From Clostridiales bacterium (lineage in GTDB: Bacteria > Bacillota > Clostridia > TANB77 > CAG-508), in contig SVGD01000014.1 in the NCBI GenBank assembly GCA_015056485.1, forward strand, positions 1-38,478: 38,478 nucleotides of DNA, given 5' to 3'. Shown here in pieces: positions 1 to 8,939 of the stretch. How positions within the stretch are numbered: the stretch's first letter is position 1; every line of letters starts with the position of its first letter. The position numbers and the translations under genes are program-made. The notes below the pieces were generated by a model. That model was given only the letters and a program-made list of their open reading frames with translations. It searched no databases and was not told where the DNA came from.

Positions 1-310
1 TTCTTACTGTTTTTATTCTTTTTATTTCTGTATTTACATTTTTTAATTCTTTGAAATTCTTTCCTGTTGTTTTTAAAGACTTTTTACCATATTCGTTAAA
101 TGTATTTATACTTTTATGAAATACTAAATTTGTTCCTTCTGATATTCTATTATCGCCATATTCATTATTAGAGTTTTCTTCTGCATTGTTATAGTTTGTT
201 TTGTTTTTAACACTCACAATGTTATCTTTTACTTTTGAGGTATATATTGCTGCTTTGTCTAGTTTTTTTATTGGATTTTCAATTTTTTTCTTTGTTTTAA
301 TGTCTGCCAA
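1..310 (-). CDS. CD1108-like conjugation protein, N-terminal part (runs off the window)
   Basis: An open frame runs from a TTG at 310 to the left edge without a stop (103 codons visible). It is preceded by a perfect AGGAGG at 319-324, eight bases upstream. It begins LADIKTKKKIENPIKKLDKA when read from the TTG, then becomes lysine- and asparagine-rich with no membrane segment in the visible part. In Tn1549-like elements the gene after VirB4 encodes a large protein (CD1108 family) whose N terminus has this ADIKT...IKxxDKA pattern and whose C terminus carries a cell-wall peptidase. The position just downstream of VirB4 and sortase supports that assignment. The catalytic part is outside the window, so the peptidase role is inference from the family. 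Confidence 0.6.
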   Translation of the reverse strand, partial: MADIKTKKKIENPIKKLDKAAIYTSKVKDNIVSVKNKTNYNNAEENSNNEYGDNRISEGTNLVFHKSINTFNEYGKKSLKTTGKNFKELKNVNTEIKRIKTVR

Positions 311-325
311 TATTTCCACCTCCTA

Positions 326-1063
326 CTATATTTTTTTTGCAATTACTACTAATCTCCCATTTTCTTGTGAATATTCGCAAGTAGATAATGTTATTAACTT
401 ATCTCCATAACTTGCAGTATCTTCAATATTATAAAAAGCAAGTTTCTTACATTTTTCTATAAATGTATTAAACTCGCTTTCATTTTTAAAATAATAATAT
501 TTATAGTATTCAAAACCTGTATGAGCCACAGTTTTAAATACTGATATGATTTTATATTCTTGTAATTCATCTTTTGTATAGAACTTTATTATAGAATGAT
601 TTTTATAAAATGCTTCTTTTTTATATTTTTCTAGTTCTCCAAACATTTTATTTCCGTTTATGTGATGACCATAAATAATCAAATTATCGCTTTTATTTAA
701 GTCGCATTGTTCTGCTATATATGGCGTTCCCATTATAGAATATTCTTTATAAAAATTCCTTCTTAAATAATAATTAGGTCTATTTTTAGTCTGCATTACT
801 GGGTAATCTATACTTGTATTCTCTATTTTTAGCCACCCTACAAGATCATTGTTAATATTATATAATTCTTCTATGTTAATCTCATCTTCTACATTTTCTT
901 GTTTTGTACTTGTTTCTTCTTTGGTTTCTATAATATTACTTAATTCTTCAAATATCTTTTCTTGTTTATTATCTTCTTTTACTTCGTTATATATAAAAAT
1001 GCTACTAATAAGCATTATGCTTATTAGTAACAATAAAAATAATACATAAATTATTTTTTTCAA
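326..1063 (-). CDS. srtB: Class B sortase
   Basis: A 245-residue transpeptidase that links surface proteins with a sorting motif to the cell wall. Residues 5-25 form a single N-terminal signal anchor. A charged linker is followed by the sortase fold from about residue 66. The catalytic triad is visible: His in YGHHI (133-134), Cys in TLSTCEY (229) and Arg in GRLVV (237). The length and the N-terminal anchor fit class B. Translation starts at a TTG (1063) behind AGAGGTGG, two bases after the VirB4 stop codon, so the two are co-transcribed and probably translationally linked. Its likely substrate is the adhesin at 28822-34000, whose frameshift-restored C terminus carries a TPKTGD motif similar to the (S/N)PxTG motif of clostridial sortase B. 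Confidence 0.92.
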   Translation of the reverse strand: MKKIIYVLFLLLLISIMLISSIFIYNEVKEDNKQEKIFEELSNIIETKEETSTKQENVEDEINIEELYNINNDLVGWLKIENTSIDYPVMQTKNRPNYYLRRNFYKEYSIMGTPYIAEQCDLNKSDNLIIYGHHINGNKMFGELEKYKKEAFYKNHSIIKFYTKDELQEYKIISVFKTVAHTGFEYYKYYYFKNESEFNTFIEKCKKLAFYNIEDTASYGDKLITLSTCEYSQENGRLVVIAKKI

Positions 1064-1064
1064 A

Positions 1065-3398
1065 TTATACCACCTCTTTTATGGTTTCTTCTAGTTTAGT
1101 TGTCATTAGCTTGTATAACCTAGTGTTCTTTGGAAATTTATTTCTAAATGGAATTAAAGAATTTCTAACTCTTATTAACCCTTCTCCTGTTCCTGCATTT
1201 GTTATATATGTCATTTCCATCTCTGAAATATTTAATAGTTTTGCTAATTCCATTCTATCTGTTGCTGATTGATTTAACATTATAATTAACTCACTATTAG
1301 CTAACATTAGTCTTGCTTTATCATTTCTCAATAATTCTTCAACATTTTGAGTAATACCAGTAGCACAACCTCCATATTTTCTTATTCTTTTCCATAATTC
1401 AAAAATAAATCTTGATGTATATTCATATTTAAACAACAAATATATCTCATCAATAAAGATATATGTTGTTTTTCCTTTTTTTCTATTTCTTGATATTCTA
1501 TTCAAAATGCTATCTAGTATAACTAGCATACCTATTGGCATTAGTTGCTCTCCTAAATCTATAATGTCATAACATATTAGCCTATTATTAGTTTCAACAT
1601 TTGTAGGTTTTGCAAAAGTATTTAAACTACCTTTTGTAAATAATTCTAATGCTAATGCAATTTCTTTTGCTTCTGGCTCACTTTGTTCTAGCAAGACTTT
1701 TCTAAAATCTTCTAATGTAGGTGGCTCTCCTTGATAGTTTCCCTGTGCATAATATCTATATACAAGTGAAGTACATCTATCAATTATAGACTTTTGCATA
1801 GAAGATATTGCTTTTCCACCTATTGCTTGTTCACACAAAGATAAAACAAATTCTGATTTATCTATAATAGGGTTTTTATCTCCATAATTTTTATTAAGGT
1901 CTAATGCGTTAATATGATTATCACTTGTTGCAGATATTTTTATAACTTCTCCCCCTAATGATTTTATAAGTGGTTTATATTCGGCTTCTGGGTCAATAAC
2001 AATTATATCTGCATTTTTATCTCTTAATGCTATTGAAGTTATCTCTTGTTTAGCAGTAAAACTCTTACCACTTCCACTCACGCCCAAAATAAAAGAATTA
2101 CCATTTTGTAATTCTTTTCTATCTATCATTATTAAATTCTTTGAAATAATATTTTTCCCATAATATATACCTTTACTGTCTTGAATTTCTTGAACTTTAA
2201 AAGGCATAAATACAGATAAACTCTCTGTTGTTAAAGTTCTTAACGCATTTATTTTTCTAACACCATAAGGCATTACAGTATTAAGTCCATCTAATTGTTG
2301 ATATTTTAAAATAGATAGCTGACACAAATGTTTACTTGCAGTAGTTAGTAAACTTTCTGTATCGCAATCTAATTCTTCTTTTGAATCTGCTAAATGCACA
2401 ATAGTTAATACTGATAAGAACATTCTTTGATCTCTCGTTATCAAATCGTCCAAAAACTCTTTGCTTTCTTCTCTTTGTCTTTCCATATCATAAGGAATCA
2501 CAGCACTAAAATTATTGTTTGCATTTTGTCTTTTCTGCCATTGAGTTATATTTGTTTCAACACCTAATCTTACCTTCTCTGCTATTTTTATTGCTTCTTC
2601 CATTGGAACAGGTTTTATATCTACACTTAACATCATATTTTTATTCAATTCCGTAAGTTCTGATATTATATTATCTCTTATAAATGAAGCATACTCTTTT
2701 AGATATAATACTCTACCAAATTTTTCTCCCATTTTAAAATAATCGCTTTTAAATTCCATAGTGTCTGGACATATATAATCTTTAAAGCTATGTCCTTTTT
2801 TCATAAATTTCTTAATATCAAAATTATACAAATCTTCTTCGCCGCTTCTATAAAAATCATAAAATATTCTTAATCTTTCATTCAAATCTAATTCAGTAAA
2901 CTTTGAATTTAACTTTGCGAAGTTATTACCTATTTCCGTTCCTGTTCTATTAAAGTAATTTCTTGCTTCTCCTATATTTTTCTTGTCTATGGCTATTGTC
3001 AGTAATTTTTCTTGTATCATTCCTTTTGCATCTATTGAATTTTTTGAAAGTATTTCATTAAATTCTTTTCTATGTTTTGTTAAATGGTCATCTTCAAGTT
3101 GCAGTTTAATTTTATTATCAAAATCCACTTTATTCAATTTTCTATTTATTATCGTTAATTTAGGAAATGAGCCACTATCTAACAAATTTAATATAGCACC
3201 ATACCCCAAAAACATTGTTTCTTTATCTTCTTGTCCTGCTACTGCATAATTAACATCTGTAAATTTAAAAGTTCTTGAAAACTTATTATCTTCTAATTTA
3301 AAAATCCCATCTTCATATATTGTCTTTATTGGTATTGTTTTTTGCACACTTTTTGGAATTTTTACTTTTTCTTTTTCCCTTTTTGTTATTATTTTCAA
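1065..3398 (-). CDS. virB4: VirB4/TrbE-type conjugation ATPase
   Basis: The 777-residue cytoplasmic ATPase that powers the type IV secretion channel of the ICE. Walker A is GVSGSGKS at about residues 439-446 and Walker B is YIFIDEIYLL near residue 650. The N-terminal half matches the CagE/TrbE/VirB4 arrangement. The start is a TTG at 3396-3398, nine bases after AGGAGG. It lies inside the 3' end of the PrgI gene, giving an 86-base overlap in another frame. This PrgI-VirB4 pair is the standard core of Tn1549- and Tn916-like elements. It contains no in-frame CGG codon and is uninterrupted. Confidence 0.95.
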   Translation of the reverse strand: MKIITKREKEKVKIPKSVQKTIPIKTIYEDGIFKLEDNKFSRTFKFTDVNYAVAGQEDKETMFLGYGAILNLLDSGSFPKLTIINRKLNKVDFDNKIKLQLEDDHLTKHRKEFNEILSKNSIDAKGMIQEKLLTIAIDKKNIGEARNYFNRTGTEIGNNFAKLNSKFTELDLNERLRIFYDFYRSGEEDLYNFDIKKFMKKGHSFKDYICPDTMEFKSDYFKMGEKFGRVLYLKEYASFIRDNIISELTELNKNMMLSVDIKPVPMEEAIKIAEKVRLGVETNITQWQKRQNANNNFSAVIPYDMERQREESKEFLDDLITRDQRMFLSVLTIVHLADSKEELDCDTESLLTTASKHLCQLSILKYQQLDGLNTVMPYGVRKINALRTLTTESLSVFMPFKVQEIQDSKGIYYGKNIISKNLIMIDRKELQNGNSFILGVSGSGKSFTAKQEITSIALRDKNADIIVIDPEAEYKPLIKSLGGEVIKISATSDNHINALDLNKNYGDKNPIIDKSEFVLSLCEQAIGGKAISSMQKSIIDRCTSLVYRYYAQGNYQGEPPTLEDFRKVLLEQSEPEAKEIALALELFTKGSLNTFAKPTNVETNNRLICYDIIDLGEQLMPIGMLVILDSILNRISRNRKKGKTTYIFIDEIYLLFKYEYTSRFIFELWKRIRKYGGCATGITQNVEELLRNDKARLMLANSELIIMLNQSATDRMELAKLLNISEMEMTYITNAGTGEGLIRVRNSLIPFRNKFPKNTRLYKLMTTKLEETIKEVV

Positions 3399-3753
3399 CT
3401 TTCATTTCCTCCTTTTCTAATCTCTTATATTCATCTTTTAAAATCTCTGCATAAATATTCTCTGGCTTAAAATGTAACACTTTTGGTAATAAAATCTCTG
3501 ATTTTATCCAAGCAACAACAAATTCATCTGCTGTCATTCCGTTATACTTTATAAACCCTAATGCACCAAAAGGAATTGCACCTATAATACAAATCCAAGA
3601 TGTAGCTTCTAGTCCTAACTTATCTCTAAATAAAAAATAAAGTAGCACAGCTACACCACAAGCTAATACAGAAAAAATGAACTGTCTTAACGACAGTCCA
3701 AAAAATATGCTCTCTGTATAATTTCTAATCTCTTTATTTATTTTTATTTCCAA
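3313..3753 (-). CDS. prgI: PrgI family membrane protein (VirB3-like)
   Basis: A 146-residue inner-membrane subunit of the conjugation channel. Two hydrophobic segments lie at about residues 25-42 and 51-70. They are followed by the conserved YNGMTADEFVVAWIKSE region typical of PrgI. The C-terminal tail is highly basic and overlaps the start of virB4. Start codon is TTG (3751-3753) behind AAAGG; the upstream gene stops only nine bases before. PrgI proteins normally precede VirB4 and supply the VirB3 function. The long lysine/asparagine tail may be shaped by the overlapping virB4 signals. Confidence 0.9.
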   Translation of the reverse strand: MEIKINKEIRNYTESIFFGLSLRQFIFSVLACGVAVLLYFLFRDKLGLEATSWICIIGAIPFGALGFIKYNGMTADEFVVAWIKSEILLPKVLHFKPENIYAEILKDEYKRLEKEEMKVENNNKKGKRKSKNSKKCAKNNTNKDNI

Positions 3754-3761
3754 CTATTTCA

Positions 3762-4766
3762 CTACCTTTCTTGATTTTTCTTCATTCTCTCTTTGTTATA
3801 AATCTTCATTATGTCTGGAACTTCACTTTTTACTTCGTTTTCTATTTTTTCTTTTGTAATATTATTTTCTTTACAATATCTGAAATATTCCATTAACCCT
3901 TTCTTATTGTCTATATCTGGATACCACTCATCTATTGATGTCCATATATTGTAATGAACTACTAAATCATTTGAATTATGCAGTTTATACCCATTTTCTA
4001 AATAAGAAAATAAATGTTCTTCGTGATTAAATTGCCATTCTTGTACTAATCTTAATTTATGGTCAAAGTCTTTTAAATATGGTCTAACAAAGCAAAATCT
4101 CCCATCATTATCATACATTAAAACAAGAGAATCTTTTGGGCTTTTTTCATTTATCAAAGTATAAATTTCACTATCTAAATCTGATATATAAAATTTGTCA
4201 TATAAATAATCTTTTACTTTTTCATCTTGAACTAGCCTCGTTGCTTCTTCTTTAATTTTACTTTTTACTTCTTCTAAACTATTCCCTTTATCTTCTTCGT
4301 ATTCAATTATTTTTGCGTGTAATTTTAAAAAATCCATTGTTCCTATACGATCATAATTGTATAATTCGCTCATATTAAATTTCGCAAAAATAGTATTGCT
4401 ATAAACTAACACCTTTAATTCTAGTAGTTTATTTATCAATTCTTTGTTTTCTTCAGAATTTATTAACACGCAATCTGGAGTCGGTGCTGGTGGCTCGACA
4501 ATTTCTACACCACTCATTGTAATTTCCTTTTCCTGCTTTGTGTCTTTATCTATTAATGAAACTTTTAAAAACTTACCATCTTCATAAGTTCCTACTTTTA
4601 ATTCATAAACTTTGTTTTGAAATTCTAATTTCTTGTTCATACTGTTTAATTTATTAACTGTTGCATCATATTCTTCTTCCGATAGATAACTATATGAAGA
4701 TAAAAAGCTATCTTTACTCATAGCAAAAAAATCTTTCATTTTTTCTTTATCATCTATAAAGTCCAT
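3762..4766 (-). CDS. Hypothetical ICE protein, 334 aa
   Basis: I do not recognise the family. The protein is acidic, soluble and has no signal peptide or membrane segment. The middle (about residues 85-115) has a proline stretch VEPPAPTPD. The C-terminal half contains an aromatic segment (DGRFCFVRPYLKDFDHK, then DEWYPDIDNKKGL). It starts at ATG 4766 behind AAAGGTAGAG and overlaps the end of the upstream small gene by 17 bases, so it is co-translated within the transfer operon between TrbL and PrgI. A role as a cytoplasmic accessory to transfer is possible but only from context. Confidence 0.7.
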   Translation of the reverse strand: MDFIDDKEKMKDFFAMSKDSFLSSYSYLSEEEYDATVNKLNSMNKKLEFQNKVYELKVGTYEDGKFLKVSLIDKDTKQEKEITMSGVEIVEPPAPTPDCVLINSEENKELINKLLELKVLVYSNTIFAKFNMSELYNYDRIGTMDFLKLHAKIIEYEEDKGNSLEEVKSKIKEEATRLVQDEKVKDYLYDKFYISDLDSEIYTLINEKSPKDSLVLMYDNDGRFCFVRPYLKDFDHKLRLVQEWQFNHEEHLFSYLENGYKLHNSNDLVVHYNIWTSIDEWYPDIDNKKGLMEYFRYCKENNITKEKIENEVKSEVPDIMKIYNKERMKKNQER

Positions 4767-5061
4767 TATCTCTACCTTTCCTTTCTTTTCTTATTGGTGT
4801 TAATTCTCCGTTTTCATCTTCTCGTTCAAACTTTAAAATCTTATATTTTTCTTCAAATTCTTTTAAAGTGTATTCCTTATCTTCGCTACCATCTTCTGCA
4901 CCTTCAAACACTTTAACTTCTTTTTTGTTTTCTAATATAGTTACAACACCTTCTTGTAATTTTTCATAATTCCATACTGTTATTTCATATTCTTCTATGT
5001 CTTTATTTCTCTCTAAATACTCTATAATATCTTGAATAGTCCATTCATTTTTATATTGCAT
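4750..5061 (-). CDS. Small hypothetical ICE protein, 103 aa
   Basis: A short acidic protein with no recognisable motif. The N terminus (MQYKNEWTIQDIIEYLERN) resembles a small alpha/beta domain often seen in phage and ICE accessory proteins, but I cannot name it. The last residues are basic. The ATG shares bases with the stop codon of the gene before it (TAAATG), and its own 3' end overlaps the next gene by 17 bases. This tight packing supports real translation in the transfer operon. Confidence 0.65.
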   Translation of the reverse strand: MQYKNEWTIQDIIEYLERNKDIEEYEITVWNYEKLQEGVVTILENKKEVKVFEGAEDGSEDKEYTLKEFEEKYKILKFEREDENGELTPIRKERKGRDNGLYR

Positions 5062-5931
5062 TTATCTTTCTCCTTTCAAACTTTCTATTTTTCTTTTCAT
5101 TTCCTTAACAGAATTATCAAATTCCTCTTTAACTTTAACTTGAATCATTTCTAAATACTCGTGTATTTTTGTACTTGGCTTTTTATTATTCGTTATTTTG
5201 TAAGAATAACTACCAGTTGTAAAATCATAGCTTACTAATCTATTATTGATAAATCCCTGCGTTGCTATTGGTATTTGAATACCATATTGTTTTGCTAAAT
5301 AAAGAAAACAATTTTGTATTGTTCTTCCTTTGTAATAGTCATTATCTTTATAAAATTCAAGATCTTGTGCTTCTACTCTGCCTCCAATACGAATTTTAGT
5401 TTTTATATTTGTTAAACTACTTTCAAACTTGTCGTTTACTTCTTCAACTTTTTTCTGTATTTGTTGCCTTAATTCTTCTTCTCTTTTAGCTGAATATTGT
5501 CTATTTCTTTCTCTTATCAAATCTCTGCATTTAGTAGCTTGTTCATATAGTTCTGGATGATATTTTGAGATATATTTCAACTCGCACATATTAAAATACT
5601 CTGTATTTGCTATTTTCTTTGCAAAATACCCTTCAATACTTTTTTGTGAAAAATATCTCATAACTTCATTACAATATCTAGTATTAGAAATATCTGTATT
5701 GTCATTTATTGCTTTCGCAAAATTATCAAATGATATTCTAATAATATTCATTTTCCAATATTCATTATTTTGGTCTTTTATCAAAACATCTTGATTATAG
5801 TTATCTAGCTCTGTTTTTAAAACTGCTAATTCCATTCCTTTATAATTTAGTTTTGATACTAATTTATTTGCTTTTTTCAATTCGTTATCTTCTATTAACC
5901 ATACTGTTTCTACACTGTTTACTACGCTCAT
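5062..5931 (-). CDS. Hypothetical coiled-coil ICE protein, 289 aa
   Basis: Family not recognised. No signal peptide or membrane segment. The centre (about residues 135-175, RERNRQYSAKREEELRQQIQ onward) is a strongly charged predicted coiled coil, and the C-terminal 35 residues are again heptad-like and basic. It begins at ATG 5931 behind AAAGGAG, 15 bases after the TrbL stop, and ends at the TAAATG junction with the next gene. Location between TrbL and PrgI suggests an accessory of the conjugation machine. Confidence 0.7.
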   Translation of the reverse strand: MSVVNSVETVWLIEDNELKKANKLVSKLNYKGMELAVLKTELDNYNQDVLIKDQNNEYWKMNIIRISFDNFAKAINDNTDISNTRYCNEVMRYFSQKSIEGYFAKKIANTEYFNMCELKYISKYHPELYEQATKCRDLIRERNRQYSAKREEELRQQIQKKVEEVNDKFESSLTNIKTKIRIGGRVEAQDLEFYKDNDYYKGRTIQNCFLYLAKQYGIQIPIATQGFINNRLVSYDFTTGSYSYKITNNKKPSTKIHEYLEMIQVKVKEEFDNSVKEMKRKIESLKGER

Positions 5932-5945
5932 ATATTCTCCTTTCT

Positions 5946-6786
5946 CTATAATCCCATCATTTCACGCACTACTCGATCTGATGCTTTTATAGTTCCTACT
6001 AATACCAACATATTAAATACCAATTCGCCTATATAACTCCATACTTGATTAACTGCTTGAGCATTTGTATCTACTACTGGTGGCGAACTTGCAAATAATG
6101 AGAATATTACACAAGCTAAAATTATAATTGCTCCTTCTAAACACACAGCACAAAAACTTTTCAAAAATGTTTTTCCAATATAACTTGTTGGCTCTCCTGC
6201 CAATGTTGCTAATGGAACTGGTGCTATTGCAGCATAGAGATATATTCTGAAAAATCTTCCATATACAGATAAAATCATAATAAATGATAATACTGTTACT
6301 AAAAGTCCTCCGTATCAATGTAACTGCCCAAAGTGGTATGCTTTCAAAGAAACCACAACTTTCAATAGCTGTTATCATTTCTTGTGGTAGAACAGTTTGC
6401 GTTGCTCCACCTAAACCTGCAGTTTGCATTATTGTTGTTACTACTCCCTGTGTTATTTTAAATATTGCTAACATTAGTTCTAGTCCATAAGTTATTACAG
6501 TTTTTGCAAGTGCAAATCTTATAAATAATTTAAAGACTTGTTCTGGTTTTTTAACTTCTTCAAAACTTCCACAAGTTTTTATAATTCCTACTGTAAAAAA
6601 AATAACAAGCAATGCTAAACCGATTGCTTGTACTGCTCCATTTATATTAACAATTACATTCCAAATATCTCCACCTTTAAAAGTTTCTGGTGTTTGTGTG
6701 ATGAGTGTCCATATTTCACTTAACTTGCCATTCCAAGTATCTAATGCATTCTGCAAATTTCCTACTACCCAGTTATCTGACATCAT
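5946..6786 (-). CDS. trbL: TrbL/VirB6-like channel protein, read through a +1 frameshift at CGG
   Basis: The polytopic membrane subunit of the transfer channel (CD1112-like in Tn1549 relatives). Frame 0 runs from ATG 6786 through WGNxxNALDTW-like N-terminal sequence and several membrane helices to ESIPLWAVTLI, then meets CGG at 6310-6312 and continues into nonsense ending at 6049. Skipping the C at 6312 gives GGLLVTVLSFIMILSVYGRF and then the whole conserved C-terminal half (APVPLATLAGEP, CLEGAIIILAC, SDRVVREMMGL) to the stop at 5946. The combined product is 280 codons including stop, the usual family length. The start overlaps the MT-A70 stop (ATGA) behind GGAGG. Either a programmed frameshift or a one-base insertion; see findings. 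Confidence 0.9.
6310..6312 (-). other. CGG +1 frameshift site in trbL
   Basis: In-frame CGG (codon 159). Context on the coding strand is TTG ATA C GGA GGA. Dropping the C at 6312 restores the family sequence; frame 0 would end 87 codons later. Confidence 0.85.
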
Positions 6787-7346
6787 CTACACCTCCGTAT
6801 CTTATTCATATCTATATCATTTTCAATTTCATTTCCCCACGAGTCCCAATTATCAACTTTCTGTCTAGCAAATAACTCTATTTTAGGAACATCTCCTATA
6901 AGTTCTACAATTCTTTTTCTTGTTTCATCTGGCTTTTTACTATGTTCTTCTATTGGAGATATAATAACTTGATGTACCTTTGCAGATATTCTTTTAGGCT
7001 TTCCTTTTGTTGCTAATATACAAATCTCTGCATTTGCTCTTGTCCAAAATCCAAGTCCCCAAAATAATGATGGTGTCTTTTTATTTTGCTTAACCCATAC
7101 AAAAGCTACTGTCTTATACTTAAATCCCCATTCTTCAATAACCTTAAAACCTTCTTTTAAAGTAGGAAAAGTCATCCACATAAATAAAACGCAGTCTTCA
7201 TCTGCTAAATCTTTTATTGGTAACTTACAAATATCTTCAATACTCATTGTAGGGTAATGATTTTCTGCTGACCTTCCTTTTCCTTTCTCTGAATATACTT
7301 TATATTGCCAAGGAGGATCAGCGTAAATTATCTTATATTTTTTCAA
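6783..7346 (-). CDS. MT-A70 family adenine-N6 DNA methyltransferase
   Basis: A 187-residue methyltransferase with the catalytic DPPW motif at residues 10-13 and the AdoMet-binding end NWDSWGNEI near residue 170. Such genes sit in transfer operons of Tn1549-like elements and probably protect the DNA from host restriction. Start is TTG 7344-7346 with AGGAGG upstream. The gene ends with the ATGA overlap that starts trbL. It has an in-frame CGG at codon 184 (6795-6797). If this were read by the same +1 shift the tail would change from RRCR to GGVDDVR and end at 6773. The tail lies after the conserved domain, so sequence alone does not decide which form is made. Confidence 0.9.
   Translation of the reverse strand: MKKYKIIYADPPWQYKVYSEKGKGRSAENHYPTMSIEDICKLPIKDLADEDCVLFMWMTFPTLKEGFKVIEEWGFKYKTVAFVWVKQNKKTPSLFWGLGFWTRANAEICILATKGKPKRISAKVHQVIISPIEEHSKKPDETRKRIVELIGDVPKIELFARQKVDNWDSWGNEIENDIDMNKIRRCR
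6795..6797 (-). other. Sixth in-frame CGG (MT-A70 tail), ambiguous
   Basis: The only other in-frame CGG in the window. It is codon 184 of 187 in the methyltransferase. Its GGAGG is also the Shine-Dalgarno of trbL. Either frame ends within a few codons. Confidence 0.5.
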
Positions 7347-7372
7347 TATTTTGTCCTCCTAAAACATTATTA

Positions 7373-7393
7373 GGACAAGCTAAAAACTTGTCC
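7373..7393 (-). terminator. Intergenic hairpin between maff2 and the MT-A70 gene
   Basis: Perfect 7-bp stem GGACAAG/CTTGTCC with a 7-base loop, starting two bases after the maff2 stop codon. No U-run follows, so it is more likely an mRNA processing or stability element that separates the abundant pilin-like message than a strict terminator. Confidence 0.45.
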
Positions 7394-7394
7394 C

Positions 7395-7730
7395 TTAACC
7401 TGTAATCAATGTTAATATTTCTTTTGCAAACATAATTATTATTCCTCCTGCTAAACTAAAAAAGCCATTTGCTCTTTGTGATGGGTCGTGTGATTTTAAA
7501 GCTAAACCAATTTGAACAATACCCCACGCAGTTAATATCATTCCTATTGCCCTTATAACACTAAATATAAAGGTAGATAAGTTATTTATTACTGTTAATG
7601 GGTCATCTGCTGCAAAAACTTGACTTGCTTGTGCTACAAATAATGCCACCATCATAAAAGATATTAAGCACATCTTTTTTATACATTTAACTATGTTTTT
7701 CTTGTTTATTATTTTCTTTATTTCTTTCAT
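7395..7730 (-). CDS. Maff2 family membrane protein (VirB2/TrbC-like)
   Basis: A small protein with an N-terminal cleavable signal (MCLISFMMVALFVAQASQVFA) and two more hydrophobic helices (FIFSVIRAIGMILTAWGIVQ; GFFSLAGGIIIMFAKEI), ending LITG. This is the Maff2 family, found after VirD4 in Tn1549-like ICEs and comparable to pilin-type VirB2 subunits. Two ATGs are available: 7736 lies only three bases from GGAGG, 7730 lies nine bases away, so I chose 7730. The start overlaps the VirD4 3' end by about 44 bases. Confidence 0.85.
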   Translation of the reverse strand: MKEIKKIINKKNIVKCIKKMCLISFMMVALFVAQASQVFAADDPLTVINNLSTFIFSVIRAIGMILTAWGIVQIGLALKSHDPSQRANGFFSLAGGIIIMFAKEILTLITG

Positions 7731-8838
7731 TCTCATATTCCTCCATTAAAAAATATTCTTCTATTTCTTCTTCTGATAAAAGGACATAGTCCATTTTATC
7801 TACTTCTTCTGTTTCTTTTATGTCTTTGGTATCAAATTTTTCTAACTTAAATAATGTAGTATTTGCTCTACTTGTATCTCCGTGTTCAAATATTTTTCCA
7901 TTTCCATCAGCAGTATATTTAATATTAGGGTGCTTTAAAATATCATATTTATAGTCTATAATTGGTTTTTCTCCCCTAATAAAAAGTATAGCCTTCTCAT
8001 TTTCTAACATTCTTACTTCATCTTGTGTCATTAACTCCCTACCAGTATTTTGATAGTTCGTAGAGTAATTTCCACTATGTCCTGTACTTTTCCCATAAGT
8101 GTTTGTATCAATAGTTTCTTTTCCGTAACAACTCTGATACATACTTATATGTTGATTGTTCATTTCCACCTAAATATAAAAATTCATCACAATTTCCTAC
8201 TATTGATTCCCAGCTTTTTTCAAATAAAGCCTTTAATTGTGATAAATTTTGTAGAATAATGGAAACAGAAATATTCCTAGAACGCATAACAGATAATATT
8301 TTTTCAAAATCATCTGGTAAAGAAACATTAGCAAATTCGTCCATTACAAAATGAACATGAACAGGTAATGCTCCCTTATATTTATTATCTGCTTTGTATA
8401 ATAACTCTTGGAAAAGTTGGGTATAAAGAATACTGACTAAAAAATTATATGAAGTGTGATTATCTGGAATAATTGCAAATAAAGCTACTTTTTCTTCGCC
8501 TAAATTTCCTAGCTCTAATTCATCTATCATTGTAATACTAGCTATGTCATCTATATTAAACTTCTCTAATCTTGAAGCTAATGTTACTTGTATAGATTTT
8601 AATGTTCTCGCAGCTCCACTATGATAATCTTTGTAATATTTTACTGCTATATGTTCTGGGCTTCTATGTTCCAGTCTTTTGAATAAAATATCTAACGGAG
8701 ATAAATAATTGTCATCATCTTCCTTTGGTTTTCCTGCTCTTAACATCTCATTAACCATTGGAAAATTCTGCTCCGACTCTGGTGCTTCATATTTTAAATA
8801 GAAAATCAACGCAGATAAAAGCATTGAAGCAGCTATGT
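7687..8838 (-). CDS. virD4: VirD4 coupling protein, exon 2 (contains a +1 frameshift at CGG)
   Basis: The second exon of the coupling protein that brings relaxase-bound DNA to the channel. After splicing, the codon G|AC joins exon 1 and reads DPFW-DIAASMLLSALIFYLK, as in the family. It carries Walker B (VHFVMDEFANV) and the SRNISVSIILQNLSQLK region. At SELL a CGG at 8123-8125 sends frame 0 to a stop five codons later. Skipping the C gives SELLGKETIDTNTYGKSTG, then RELMTQDEVRML and ILFIRGEKP, all standard. The end is acidic and then basic. Together with exon 1 the product is 614 residues, normal for this family. Confidence 0.9.
8123..8125 (-). other. CGG +1 frameshift site in virD4 exon 2
   Basis: Coding-strand context is TTG TTA C GGA AAA. 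Frame 0 reads RKRNY and stops; dropping the C at 8125 restores GKETIDTN. Confidence 0.85.
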
Positions 8839-8887
8839 ATAGCAATAGGTAAGTTTTTGATATTATCTCCAACTTTTCCCCTGCTCC

Positions 8888-8923
8888 ACACCGTACGTGA
8901 AATTTTCATTTCATACGGCGTTC
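8888..8923 (-). ncRNA. Group II intron domain V
   Basis: The catalytic hairpin of the intron: a long stem CGCCGTATGAAAT with GAAA loop and complementary ATTTCACGTACGGTG. It lies between the intron protein gene and domain VI, as expected. Confidence 0.8.
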
Positions 8924-8939
8924 CATCAAAAATAATTTT

